In this document: positions 14,860 to 22,734 of the stretch, one piece after another
How positions within the stretch are numbered: position 1 is the first letter of the stretch
How the letters are laid out: every line of letters begins with the position of its first letter
Assembly: GCA_002383415.1 (NCBI GenBank)
Contig: DFYU01000062.1
Span: 14,546 to 50,807, forward strand
Origin: Geobacter sp. UBA4074
GTDB taxonomy: Bacteria > Desulfobacterota > Desulfuromonadia > Geobacterales > Pseudopelobacteraceae
Direction: 5' to 3'
Length of the DNA stretch: 36,262 nt
Made by a program: the position numbers and the translations under genes
The notes under the pieces: model-generated
Told to the model about the DNA's origin: nothing
Database searches by the model: none
What the model saw: the letters and a program-made list of their open reading frames with translations, nothing else

Positions 14860-15893
14860 TGAAAAAAGCCCTAATCACCGGCATAACAGGCCAGGATGGT
14901 GCCTATCTGGCAGAACTGCTACTAAAAGATGATTATGAAGTGTACGGCACTTATCGTCGCACCAGCTCAGTCAATTTTTGGCGTATAGAAGAACTGGGTA
15001 TCCATAACCACCCCAACTTTTTTCTTGAAGAGTATGACCTTACCGATCAAGCTACAAGCATCAGGCTCATAGAACGTATTCAGCCCGATGAGATATACAA
15101 CCTGGCGGCGCAAAGTTTTGTTGGCGTCTCCTTCGAACAGCCGATTGTAACCGGACAGATTACTGGTCTTGGCGCCCTGCACCTTTTAGAGTCCATCAGG
15201 ATTGTGAACAACAAAATTCGTTTTTACCAGGCATCAACCTCAGAGATGTTTGGTATGGTGCAGGAGATTCCCCAGACGGAGAAAACCCCCTTCTACCCTC
15301 GCAGCCCCTATGGTGTTGCAAAACAGTACGCGCACTGGATGACCATAAACTATCGGGAGTCATACGACATTTTCGGTAGTTGCGGCATCCTGTTTAATCA
15401 CGAATCGCCGCTACGTGGCCGCGAATTTGTAACTCGCAAGATTACCGACAGTGTGGCCAAGATGCAGCTGGGCAAGCTGGACGTGCTGGAATTGGGCAAT
15501 CTGGATGCCAAGCGCGACTGGGGCTATGCCAAGGATTATGTGGAAGGGATGTACCTGATACTACAAGCCGATAAGCCGGATACCTACGTGCTGGCCACCA
15601 ACCGTACCGAAACGGTACGAGATTTTGTTGATATGGCCTTTAAAGCGGTTGACGTACAACTGAAATGGCAAGGCAACGCTGAGAATGAACAGGGTGTCTG
15701 CACCAAGACCGGTAAAACGCTAGTACGTGTGAACCCTAAATTTTACCGGCCAGCCGAGGTTGACCTGCTGATTGGTAATCCGGCTAAGGCTAAGCAGGAG
15801 CTTGGTTGGGAGCCGAAAACAAGTTTGGAAGAGATGTGTGCGATGATGGTGGAGGCAGACTTACGTAGAAACAAGACAGGATTTTCATTTTGA
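14859..15893 (+). CDS. gmd: GDP-mannose 4,6-dehydratase
   Basis: 344 residues, AAGGAGGA at 14843-14850 and a one-base TAATG overlap with the gene before. The NADP-binding TGITGQDGAYLAELLL starts at residue 7, RRTSS follows near 34, STSEMFG and the catalytic YGVAK lie in the middle, and NHESPLRGREFVTRKI and GNLDAKRDWGYAKDYVE are hallmarks of GMD. It makes GDP-4-keto-6-deoxymannose from GDP-mannose, the branch point to GDP-rhamnose, fucose, perosamine and others. manC and manB downstream supply its substrate. Confidence 0.95.
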   Translation: MKKALITGITGQDGAYLAELLLKDDYEVYGTYRRTSSVNFWRIEELGIHNHPNFFLEEYDLTDQATSIRLIERIQPDEIYNLAAQSFVGVSFEQPIVTGQITGLGALHLLESIRIVNNKIRFYQASTSEMFGMVQEIPQTEKTPFYPRSPYGVAKQYAHWMTINYRESYDIFGSCGILFNHESPLRGREFVTRKITDSVAKMQLGKLDVLELGNLDAKRDWGYAKDYVEGMYLILQADKPDTYVLATNRTETVRDFVDMAFKAVDVQLKWQGNAENEQGVCTKTGKTLVRVNPKFYRPAEVDLLIGNPAKAKQELGWEPKTSLEEMCAMMVEADLRRNKTGFSF

Positions 15894-16846
15894 AAACTGC
15901 TTTAATAACCGGCATCGGCGGACAGGACGGCAGTTACCTTGCCGAGCTGCTGCTGGAAAAAGGATACGAAGTTCACGGCATTGAGCTGCATGATATTCCC
16001 TTGCCAAACCTTGCCCTTATTGAAGATCGCATCATCGTGCATCGCGGCTCGCTGCTTTCCCATGGCTGGCTTACCAGCGTGATCGGCAACATACAGCCAG
16101 ACGAGTGCTATCACCTAGCCGCCTCCAGCTTTGTCAGCTACCGTTTTAACGATGAATCGCTGACCCTTGAAAATAACATTGTCGGCACCCATAACCTGCT
16201 GGCTACCCTGAAGGATCTTGCTCCGCGGAGTCATTTCTTTTTTGCCAGTACCAGCGAGATGTTTGGCAACGTCGACCATGCTCCACAGGATGAATATACC
16301 CCGCTTAAGCCCCGGTCGATATATGGTATTTCCAAGGTGGCCGGACACAACCTGGTGCAGTACTATCGCCAACAGTATGGCTATTATGCCTGCACCGGCA
16401 TTCTCTACAACCACGAATCGCCACGACGCGGGCATGCGTTTGTTACCCGTAAAATCACCATGACGGCCGCCCGGATAAAGGCGGGCTTAGCACATGAGTT
16501 ACGTCTCGGCAACCTTGATGCAGTGCGAGATTGGGGGTATGCACCGGAGTACGTTAACGCGATGCATCTTATGCTCCAGGCTGATCAGCCACATGACTAT
16601 ATCATATCCAGTGGTGGCACTCGCTCAGTGCGCGATTTTGTATCACTTGCTTTCAGCTATGTAGGGCTTGACTATCGCGACCATGTGATAGTTGATCAGG
16701 CTTTTTATCGTGCTGTCGAACCGATTGCTTTGTGCGGGGACAACCGGCGAATAGTAAATGCATTAGGTTGGCATCCCTCGACGCCTCTAGAAGACATAGT
16801 TGCTATCATGATGGAGCATGACCTATTGTGCATCAAGGAGTCTTAA
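15890..16846 (+). CDS. Second GMD-family protein (GMD paralogue or GDP-6-deoxyhexose reductase)
   Basis: 318 residues with a TTG start in a TTGA overlap with gmd. It keeps GMD motifs: TGIGGQDGSYLAELLL, STSEMFG, YGISK, NHESPRRGHAFVTRKI, GNLDAVRDWGYAPEYV. It is shorter than Gmd1 by 26 residues and lacks the RRTSS segment that contacts NADP and the neighbouring subunit. Such divergent second copies are often annotated as GMD, yet some act as reductases giving GDP-D-rhamnose (Rmd) or as SDRs on related substrates. I cannot decide from sequence. Coupled translation with gmd suggests consecutive steps. Confidence 0.8.
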   Translation: MKTALITGIGGQDGSYLAELLLEKGYEVHGIELHDIPLPNLALIEDRIIVHRGSLLSHGWLTSVIGNIQPDECYHLAASSFVSYRFNDESLTLENNIVGTHNLLATLKDLAPRSHFFFASTSEMFGNVDHAPQDEYTPLKPRSIYGISKVAGHNLVQYYRQQYGYYACTGILYNHESPRRGHAFVTRKITMTAARIKAGLAHELRLGNLDAVRDWGYAPEYVNAMHLMLQADQPHDYIISSGGTRSVRDFVSLAFSYVGLDYRDHVIVDQAFYRAVEPIALCGDNRRIVNALGWHPSTPLEDIVAIMMEHDLLCIKES

Positions 16847-16848
16847 GT

Positions 16849-18318
16849 ATGATGATCATCCCCGTTATCCTTTCCGGCGGCTCTGGCAGCCGCCTCTGGC
16901 CTCTTTCCCGCGAACTGTACCCCAAACAACTGTTGCCCTTGGTGAATAACACCACCATGCTACAAGATACCGCCCTGCGGACGGTGGGCATTGACGGGAT
17001 TGCCCCCCCGTTGGTGGTCTGCAATGAAGAGCACCGTTTTATGGTGGCGGAGCAGTTGCGTCAGATTGGTCTGCCTGCTTCATCGATTGTGTTGGAACCG
17101 TGCGGCAGAAATACCGCCCCGGCCATAGCCATTGCAGCGCTTGAAGCATTAACGCAGCATGCAGACCCGGTACTGCTGGTGTTGCCGGCTGACCATGTAA
17201 TTAATGATGCTGCTGCCTTTAAGGCTGCTGTGGTCACGGGCGCCGAGTTGGCCGCTGCAGGCAAACTGGCCACCTTTGGCATTGTGCCGACGGCACCAGA
17301 GACCGGGTATGGGTATATACGTGCGGAGAAAAACAGTCATTTGTCAGCGGTTACTGGTCATTTGAATACGACCAATGACCAAGGACTAAAGACTAATGAC
17401 GTTACCGCGTATGCGGTAGCCGAATTCGTTGAAAAACCCGACCATGCCACAGCAGAGCAGTATCTGCAATCGGGCGATTACTACTGGAACAGTGGTATGT
17501 TTATGTTTACGGCCCAGCGTTGCCTGGAAGAGATCAAAAACTATGCGCCGGAGATACTGACCGTGTGCCGTGCTGCCTTTGACAAGGCCAGCCGTGACAG
17601 CGATTTTACTCGCCTGCCTAAGGATCTTTTTGCGAGCTGCCCCAGTGATTCGATTGACTATGCCGTGATGGAGAAGACTGCCGATGCGGTGGTGATACCG
17701 CTTGATGCCGGCTGGAACGATGTTGGGGCGTGGTCGGCGCTGTGGGAGATCGGCGCCCGCGATGAGTCTGGTAATGTGGTGAAGGGTGATGTGCTGCTGC
17801 AAGAGTCCAACAATTGTCTTATCCAGGCAGAATCGCGCCTAGTGGCGTCGGTGGGCGTGACCGACCATATCATCATCGAAACGAGCGATGCCGTGCTGGT
17901 GGCCCATAAAGACCGTGTGCAGGAGGTGAAGGCGATCGTCAACCAGCTGAATGCACAGGGCCGTAAGGAATCAGTGATGCACCGCAGGGTCTGCCGTCCG
18001 TGGGGTGCGTATGAATCGGTGGATAGTGATGAGCGTTTCCAGGTTAAACGGATAACGGTGAATCCCGGTGCGTCGCTTTCGCTGCAGATGCATCATCACC
18101 GGGCTGAGCATTGGATTGTTGTCAAGGGTACCGCCAAGGTGACCCGCGGTGACGAGGCGATCATGCTGTCTGAAAACCAGTCTGTGTATATCCCGCTGGG
18201 GGTGACCCACCGCCTTGAAAATCCCGGCGTGATTCCGCTGGAACTGATTGAGGTGCAGTCCGGCAGCTATCTGGGGGAGGATGACATTGTGCGTTTTGAG
18301 GATGTGTACGGGCGGTAG
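16849..18318 (+). CDS. manC: Mannose-1-phosphate guanylyltransferase / mannose-6-phosphate isomerase with an R2-encoded insertion
   Basis: 489 residues; ATG 16849 is 8 bases behind AAGGAG (16835-16840). The pyrophosphorylase signature LSGGSGSRLWPLSRELYPKQ begins near residue 8, and VEKPD follows after the insertion. The C-terminal cupin isomerase domain starts near 375 (RPWGAYESVDSDERFQVKR) with QMHHHRAEHWIVVKGTA and GVTHRLENPG. It makes GDP-mannose. Residues about 161-184, between GYGYIRAE and VTAYAVAEFVEKP, are encoded by an R2-type repeat. Orthologues as I recall them have only a few residues here. All catalytic motifs are intact. Confidence 0.94.
   Translation: MMIIPVILSGGSGSRLWPLSRELYPKQLLPLVNNTTMLQDTALRTVGIDGIAPPLVVCNEEHRFMVAEQLRQIGLPASSIVLEPCGRNTAPAIAIAALEALTQHADPVLLVLPADHVINDAAAFKAAVVTGAELAAAGKLATFGIVPTAPETGYGYIRAEKNSHLSAVTGHLNTTNDQGLKTNDVTAYAVAEFVEKPDHATAEQYLQSGDYYWNSGMFMFTAQRCLEEIKNYAPEILTVCRAAFDKASRDSDFTRLPKDLFASCPSDSIDYAVMEKTADAVVIPLDAGWNDVGAWSALWEIGARDESGNVVKGDVLLQESNNCLIQAESRLVASVGVTDHIIIETSDAVLVAHKDRVQEVKAIVNQLNAQGRKESVMHRRVCRPWGAYESVDSDERFQVKRITVNPGASLSLQMHHHRAEHWIVVKGTAKVTRGDEAIMLSENQSVYIPLGVTHRLENPGVIPLELIEVQSGSYLGEDDIVRFEDVYGR
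17331..17400 (+). repeat. R2 repeat inside manC
   Basis: GTCATTTGTCAGCGG and TGGTCATTTG, followed by the inverse units CCAATGACCAAGG and GACTAATGAC, so the block can fold into an imperfect hairpin. It is read in frame without stops. The same units flank the four-helix-bundle gene 1 kb downstream. Confidence 0.8.
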
Positions 18319-18321
18319 AAA

Positions 18322-18368
18322 ATGGTCATTTGTTAATAGTCAGTTGTCATTCGTTGACCAGTGACCCT
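18322..18368 (+). repeat. R2 repeat, left arm of four-helix-bundle copy 2
   Basis: GGTCATTTGTTAATAGTCAG and TTGTCATTCGTTGACCAGTG, four bases behind the manC stop. Similar to the reverse complement of the right arm (18841-18880), which begins GGTCATTGGTCCTTTGTG. Confidence 0.75.
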
Positions 18369-18381
18369 ATCGAGGTAATCA

Positions 18382-18765
18382 ATGGCCTCCTTAAGTTTTG
18401 AAAAGCTGTCTGTATATCAGCTGGCGGAACGCTTGGCTGATGACGTTTGGCATATTGTTGCCGGTTGGGATCACATAGCCAAGGAGACCGTGGGTAAACA
18501 ATTGATACGTGCCGCTGACAGTATTGGAGCAAACATAGCGGAAGGAAGCGGTAGGGGCTCGTATCAAGACAACCGAAGGTTTGTCAGGATTGCACGTGGT
18601 TCTTTGTATGAGGTCCGTCATTGGCTGCGACGGGCTTACACCCGGAAATTGATAGCAGAAGATCAAGCTTGTCAACTGAAGCCAGTGCTTGACGAGCTTG
18701 CCCCGAAGCTGAACGCCTATCTCAAATCAATAGGGTCAGCAGAGCTAGCGACCACTGATAAATGA
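18382..18765 (+). CDS. Four-helix-bundle protein (23S rRNA IVP / S23 family), copy 2
   Basis: 127 residues; ATG 18382 follows GAGG at 18374-18377. Strong family signature: LSFEKLSVYQLAERLADDVW at 4-23, then QLIRAADSIGANIAEGSGRG, RRFVRIARGSLYEVRHWLRRA, and a C-terminal helix. It is only distantly similar to the copy at 2354, so this is not a recent duplication. Family knowledge as for copy 1: IVP-like bundle, role unknown. It separates manC from manB and is bracketed by R2 repeats in inverted orientation, the same architecture as copy 1 but with a different repeat sequence. Confidence 0.92.
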   Translation: MASLSFEKLSVYQLAERLADDVWHIVAGWDHIAKETVGKQLIRAADSIGANIAEGSGRGSYQDNRRFVRIARGSLYEVRHWLRRAYTRKLIAEDQACQLKPVLDELAPKLNAYLKSIGSAELATTDK

Positions 18766-18880
18766 CGATTTCCCTGGTCAATGGGTGACGTTTTATCAAT
18801 GACCAATGGTGACTCTTCTGACCAGTGACTATTACTTGAGGTCTTACCAATGACTAATCACAAAGGACCAATGACCGCCT
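18766..18880 (+). repeat. R2 repeat array, right arm of four-helix-bundle copy 2
   Basis: About six irregular units of the type (T)GACCAATG(G)TGAC: GGTCAATGGGTGACG, ATCAATGACCAATGGTGAC, CTGACCAGTGAC, CCAATGACTAATCAC, GGACCAATGACC. The last units run into the start of manB and supply both candidate start codons (18850 and 18871). Confidence 0.8.
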
Positions 18881-20211
18881 TTAAAGCCTACGACATCCGT
18901 GGCCGGATACCTGATGAACTGAATGACGAGCTTGCCTACCGGATTGGCCGGGCCTACGCCCAGTTGCTAAACCCAAAAAAAGTTGTTGTCGGACGGGACA
19001 TCAGAATTTCCAGTCAGCCACTTTGCACTGCTTTGACCCATGGACTGATGGATGGCGGGGCTGATGTGTACAATATCGGCCTATGCGGCACAGAGGAAAT
19101 CTACCACGCCACCTTCTGCCATGCCATGGATGGCGGTATTATGGTGACAGCCAGCCATAACCCGATGGATTACAACGGCATGAAACTGGTGCGGGAGGGT
19201 GCACGGCCAATCAGCGGTGACAGCGGCCTGCATGCTATCCGCGATCTGGCAGCTACCGGAACCTTTGCACCAAGCGATCGTGTCGGTAGCCTGCTGACGC
19301 TGGACAGTAAGCCGGCCTATCTGGAGCATCTGCTGACCTACACCGATACCACGGTACTCAAACCGCTCAAGGTGGTGGTGAATAGCGGTAACGGTTGTGC
19401 CGGGCCGATCATCGACCTGCTGGAACCGCATCTGCCCTATACTTTTATCAAGGTTCACCACCAGCCAGATGGCAGTTTTCCCAACGGTATTCCCAATCCA
19501 TTGTTACCCGAAAACCGCGAGGCAACGGCCCAGGTGGTACGGGAGAGCGGCGCTGACGTGGGCATTGCCTGGGACGGTGACTTCGACCGCTGCTTTTTCT
19601 TTGATGAGCAAGGCGCCTTTATTGAAGGTTATTATCTGGTTGGTTTGCTGGCACAGGCTCTGCTGCTACGGTACCCTGGAGCACGAATTATCCATGACCC
19701 TCGCCTTACCTGGAATACGATCGATGTGGTGACACGAGCCGGCGGCATACCGGTGATGAGCAAGACCGGCCATGCCTTTATCAAGGAGCGGATGCGGGCC
19801 GAGGATGCGGTGTACGGCGGTGAGATGAGTGCCCACCACTATTTCCGCGAGTTTGCTTATTGCGATAGCGGCATGATTCCCTGGCTGTTGGTGTTGGAGA
19901 TCATCTGCAGAAGCGGCAAATCGCTGTCTGAACTGGTGGGGCAGATGATGGTGGCCTATCCGGCCAGTGGCGAGATCAACCGCACGGTTGCCGATGCCCC
20001 GGCACTACTGGCGGCGGTTGAAGAACGGTATGCATCGGCTGCAGCGACCATTGATCGAACCGATGGTCTGTCGATGGAGTTTGCTGATTGGCGCTTTAAT
20101 CTGCGTAGTTCCAACACCGAGCCGCTGTTGCGATTGAATGTGGAGGCGCGAGGGAATGCGCGACTGATGCATGACAAGATCGAAGAGTTGCTGATGCTGC
20201 TGGATCGGTAA
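18871..20211 (+). CDS. manB: Phosphomannomutase
   Basis: 446 residues from ATG 18871, which restores the family start M-T-A-F-K-A-Y-D-I-R-G. The upstream ATG at 18850 would add MTNHKGP from the R2 repeat, and a GAG at 18838-18840 makes that start possible too. The catalytic phosphoserine loop is TASHNPMDYNGMK near residue 96; the metal loop is DGDFDRC near 230; the sugar-binding loop is GGEMSAHHYF; the phosphate loop RSSNTEPLLRLNVE is near the end. It interconverts mannose 6- and 1-phosphate to feed ManC. It is displaced from manC by the inserted four-helix-bundle unit. Confidence 0.94.
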   Translation: MTAFKAYDIRGRIPDELNDELAYRIGRAYAQLLNPKKVVVGRDIRISSQPLCTALTHGLMDGGADVYNIGLCGTEEIYHATFCHAMDGGIMVTASHNPMDYNGMKLVREGARPISGDSGLHAIRDLAATGTFAPSDRVGSLLTLDSKPAYLEHLLTYTDTTVLKPLKVVVNSGNGCAGPIIDLLEPHLPYTFIKVHHQPDGSFPNGIPNPLLPENREATAQVVRESGADVGIAWDGDFDRCFFFDEQGAFIEGYYLVGLLAQALLLRYPGARIIHDPRLTWNTIDVVTRAGGIPVMSKTGHAFIKERMRAEDAVYGGEMSAHHYFREFAYCDSGMIPWLLVLEIICRSGKSLSELVGQMMVAYPASGEINRTVADAPALLAAVEERYASAAATIDRTDGLSMEFADWRFNLRSSNTEPLLRLNVEARGNARLMHDKIEELLMLLDR

Positions 20212-20281
20212 GAAGATTTTTTACGTGTTTGAGACAATATAGATTAATGCTTTTTAAACGAGCTCTAAAAGGTAAATTGCA

Positions 20282-21028
20282 ATGAAGATAATGGTTACCG
20301 GCGGAGCCGGTTTTATCGGTTCTGCTGTGGTGCGTCACCTGATACATGATAAAGGCTTGTGCGTTGTTAATGTTGATAAGCTGACCTACGCCGGAAACCT
20401 CGATTCGCTGGCCACGGTTGCAAACCATCCACACTATGCCTTTGAGCAGGTTGATGTTGTAGATCGCGACAGGATAACGGCACTGCTTGCACAGTATCGG
20501 CCTGATGCCATTATGCATCTGGCTGCTGAATCCCATGTTGACCGTTCGATTGATGGACCTGGTGCGTTTATCCAGACCAACATTGTCGGTACGTATGCAC
20601 TGCTGGAGGCGGTGCGTGGGTATTGGAACGAATTGACAGATGAGCGCAAGAACGCCTTCAGGTTTCACCACATCAGCACTGATGAGGTGTATGGTGATCT
20701 GCACGGCACCGATGACCTGTTCACAGAAACCACTCCTTATGCACCCAGTTCTCCCTATTCGGCCAGTAAAGCCGCCAGCGACCATCTGGTTCGTGCGTGG
20801 CAACGGACCTACGGCTTGCCCACACTGATAACCAACTGTTCCAACAATTACGGTCCCTTCCACTTTCCTGAAAAGTTGATTCCGCACATGATTCTAAATG
20901 CTCTGCATGGCAAGCCGTTACCGGTATACGGCGATGGCCAGCAGGTCAGAGACTGGTTGTATGTGGAAGACCATGCTCGCGCCTTGGTGGAGGTGGTAAC
21001 CAGGGGAAAGATTGGTGAAACCGGCTGA
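20282..21028 (+). pseudogene. rfbB: dTDP-glucose 4,6-dehydratase, 3'-truncated
   Basis: 248 residues against about 350 for the family. The N-terminal NAD domain is complete: TGGAGFIGSAVVRHL at 6-20, AAESHVDRSIDGP near 80, HHISTDEVYGDLHG near 124, and catalytic YSASKAASDHLV. It ends GKIGETG-stop exactly where homologues continue G-E-T-Y-N-I-G-G. About 100 C-terminal residues of the sugar-nucleotide-binding domain are missing, and I find no remnant downstream. It is probably inactive. No rfbA, rfbC or rfbD is visible in the window. The break coincides with the R3 inverted repeat. Confidence 0.85.
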
Positions 21029-21144
21029 CACAAAGACACGAAGGAAGCCAGGAACAGCAGAAAGCACAGATTATGCCGTAGTGGTTACCCCTTTAAGTAG
21101 ATTTTGACGTAGATCTTCTCTGCGTACTTCGCGTCTTGAGTGAG
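21029..21144. repeat. R3 inverted repeat at the rfbB break point
   Basis: CACAAAGACACGAAGG (21029-21044) and an inverse-oriented TACTTCGCGTCTTGAGTGA (21125-21143) match as an imperfect inverted pair around about 80 bases without an ORF. This is the same layout as the R1 and R2 arms, but with a third sequence and no gene inside. Confidence 0.55.
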
Positions 21145-21149
21145 CTTAA

Positions 21150-21246
21150 GCGAACGGGCGAGAGCCGTGCATCTTCCGCATCTTTTGCGGTATCAGTGTC
21201 CGTTTGCAGGATTGCGCTGACAACAGCGCATGGTGTATAAGACACC
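21150..21246 (+). ncRNA. Candidate structured leader of wbaP
   Basis: Several stems can be drawn by eye. GCGAACGGG (21150-21158) pairs with TCCGTTTGC (21199-21207) including two G-U pairs. Inside is CCGCA/TGCGG (21176-21190). Then come a perfect TGCGCTG-ACAA-CAGCGCA hairpin (21213-21230) and GGTGT/ACACC (21232-21246). A competing GGC-GAGA-GCC hairpin with a GNRA loop (21157-21166) would break the first stem, so a switch is conceivable. It matches no riboswitch class I know, and folding has not been computed. Confidence 0.4.
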
Positions 21247-21279
21247 TTTAACATTACCTCAACTGGACGCGGGGCACTG

Positions 21280-22647
21280 ATGCTCAAACAGCAATCTCGA
21301 TTACTTACTGTTATAGCTATCACCCTTGATCTTGTTTTGGTCGCGGCAAGCTTTACGGTTGCGTTCTATATGCGCCGTTCGCACCTGATTAACCGCGAAC
21401 TGAACGATTATTTCTGGTTTCTGCTGCTGGCGCTGCCGGTCTGGCTCGGGTCGCTCTACGTCAGCCGAGTCTATGAATCGCTGCGTACCCGCACCACCTG
21501 GTCACTGTTGATGGCCCTTATCAAGGCTTACCTGATCGCCGGCTTCATCTCGGCAGCCTGTATCTTTATTCTCGATCCGCACACCTTCAGCCGCCTACTA
21601 TACATCTGGTTCATTGTACTGTCGTTCCTTTCAATCTTGTCAGTCAAGCTGCTGGTGCGTGGGCTGTTGTCTGCCATCCGACGCAGGGGGATGAATATCC
21701 GCAATATTCTGCTGGTGGGCGAAGGCAGCAAAGCCCGTGAACTACAGGATCTGATCAGCAAGCATGAACGATGGGGATTGAAGCTGACTGCTATGCTCTC
21801 GTCAAAGGAGCCACTTGAGTCTGTGCTTGAACGTTGTCGGCAGCAGGCTGTGGATGAGGTGGTATTCTGCCTGCCGGCCTCGGACATCCATCAGATTGAG
21901 CAGTACGTGACTCGCCTGGACCAGTTGGGTATCACCTCACGGATGGCGTTGGACCTGGTGGATTTTCCTGCACACCGTACCGAGGTTTCATTGTTCCATG
22001 ATACCCTGCCGATGCTGACCTTTTACGCCAAGGCTTTTAGCGCACCACAGCTGTTGGCCAAGCGTTGCCTGGACGTCGCCGGTGCTTTGGTGGGACTGCT
22101 GCTGCTGGGGCTGATGCTTCCCTTTGTAGGTCTGGCCATAAAACTGGAATCACCCGGCCCGATCTTTTTCGGGCAGATTCGTCTCGGCGAACAGGGGCGG
22201 CCGTTCCGCTGCTGGAAGCTGCGCTCGATGTTTGTGGATGCCGAACAGCGCAAGCAGGAGCTGATGGCCAACAACGAGATGAACGGCCAGATGTTCAAGA
22301 TGAAGGACGACCCGCGGGTGACCAGGGTCGGCAGGTTTATCCGCAAGACCAGCATCGATGAATTCCCGCAGTTCTGGAATGTGCTCAAAGGCGAGATGAG
22401 CCTGGTGGGCACCCGCCCGCCGACCCCGGACGAGGTGGCCAACTACGAGGACTGGCACCGCAAACGAATCTGCATCAAGCCCGGGATCACCGGACTGTGG
22501 CAGGTGAGTGGCCGCAATCAGATCCAGGATTTTGACGAGGTGGCCCGGCTGGATATCCGTTACGTGGAAAACTGGAACATCTGGCTGGATATCAAGATCC
22601 TGTTCCAGACCCTGTGGGTGGTGACCTTGGGCAGAGGGGCAAGTTAG
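21280..22647 (+). CDS. Undecaprenyl-phosphate sugar phosphotransferase (WbaP/WcaJ family)
   Basis: 455 residues; ATG 21280 with GGGG at 21271-21274. About four N-terminal membrane segments (residues 8-30, 45-62, 78-100, 105-125) are followed by a CoA-binding-like cytoplasmic domain (ILLVGEGSKARELQ). A fifth segment near 270-290 precedes the catalytic domain with SPGPIFFGQIRLGEQGRPF, KLRSM, RKTSIDEFPQFWNVLKGEMS, VGTRP and KPGITGLWQVSGRN. It transfers a hexose 1-phosphate to undecaprenyl phosphate and so starts the O unit. WbaP (galactose) and WcaJ (glucose) cannot be separated by eye. Confidence 0.92.
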   Translation: MLKQQSRLLTVIAITLDLVLVAASFTVAFYMRRSHLINRELNDYFWFLLLALPVWLGSLYVSRVYESLRTRTTWSLLMALIKAYLIAGFISAACIFILDPHTFSRLLYIWFIVLSFLSILSVKLLVRGLLSAIRRRGMNIRNILLVGEGSKARELQDLISKHERWGLKLTAMLSSKEPLESVLERCRQQAVDEVVFCLPASDIHQIEQYVTRLDQLGITSRMALDLVDFPAHRTEVSLFHDTLPMLTFYAKAFSAPQLLAKRCLDVAGALVGLLLLGLMLPFVGLAIKLESPGPIFFGQIRLGEQGRPFRCWKLRSMFVDAEQRKQELMANNEMNGQMFKMKDDPRVTRVGRFIRKTSIDEFPQFWNVLKGEMSLVGTRPPTPDEVANYEDWHRKRICIKPGITGLWQVSGRNQIQDFDEVARLDIRYVENWNIWLDIKILFQTLWVVTLGRGAS

Positions 22648-22734
22648 AGCTAGGCGAACTGCCGAGAGACACACAGATGGTTCTGGTTAACACCTGTTGT
22701 TTACACGATACAAACTTTAAAAATGGAAGGGTCC

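Noticed and set aside
18300..18320. GGCGGTAG at the end of manC as an RfaH ops element
   Set aside because: It lies at the stop codon inside the operon, not in a leader, and lacks the rest of the ops/JUMPstart context.
21150..21260. Leader before wbaP as a c-di-GMP (GEMM) riboswitch
   Set aside because: The conserved GEMM blocks around the tetraloop and receptor are not present.
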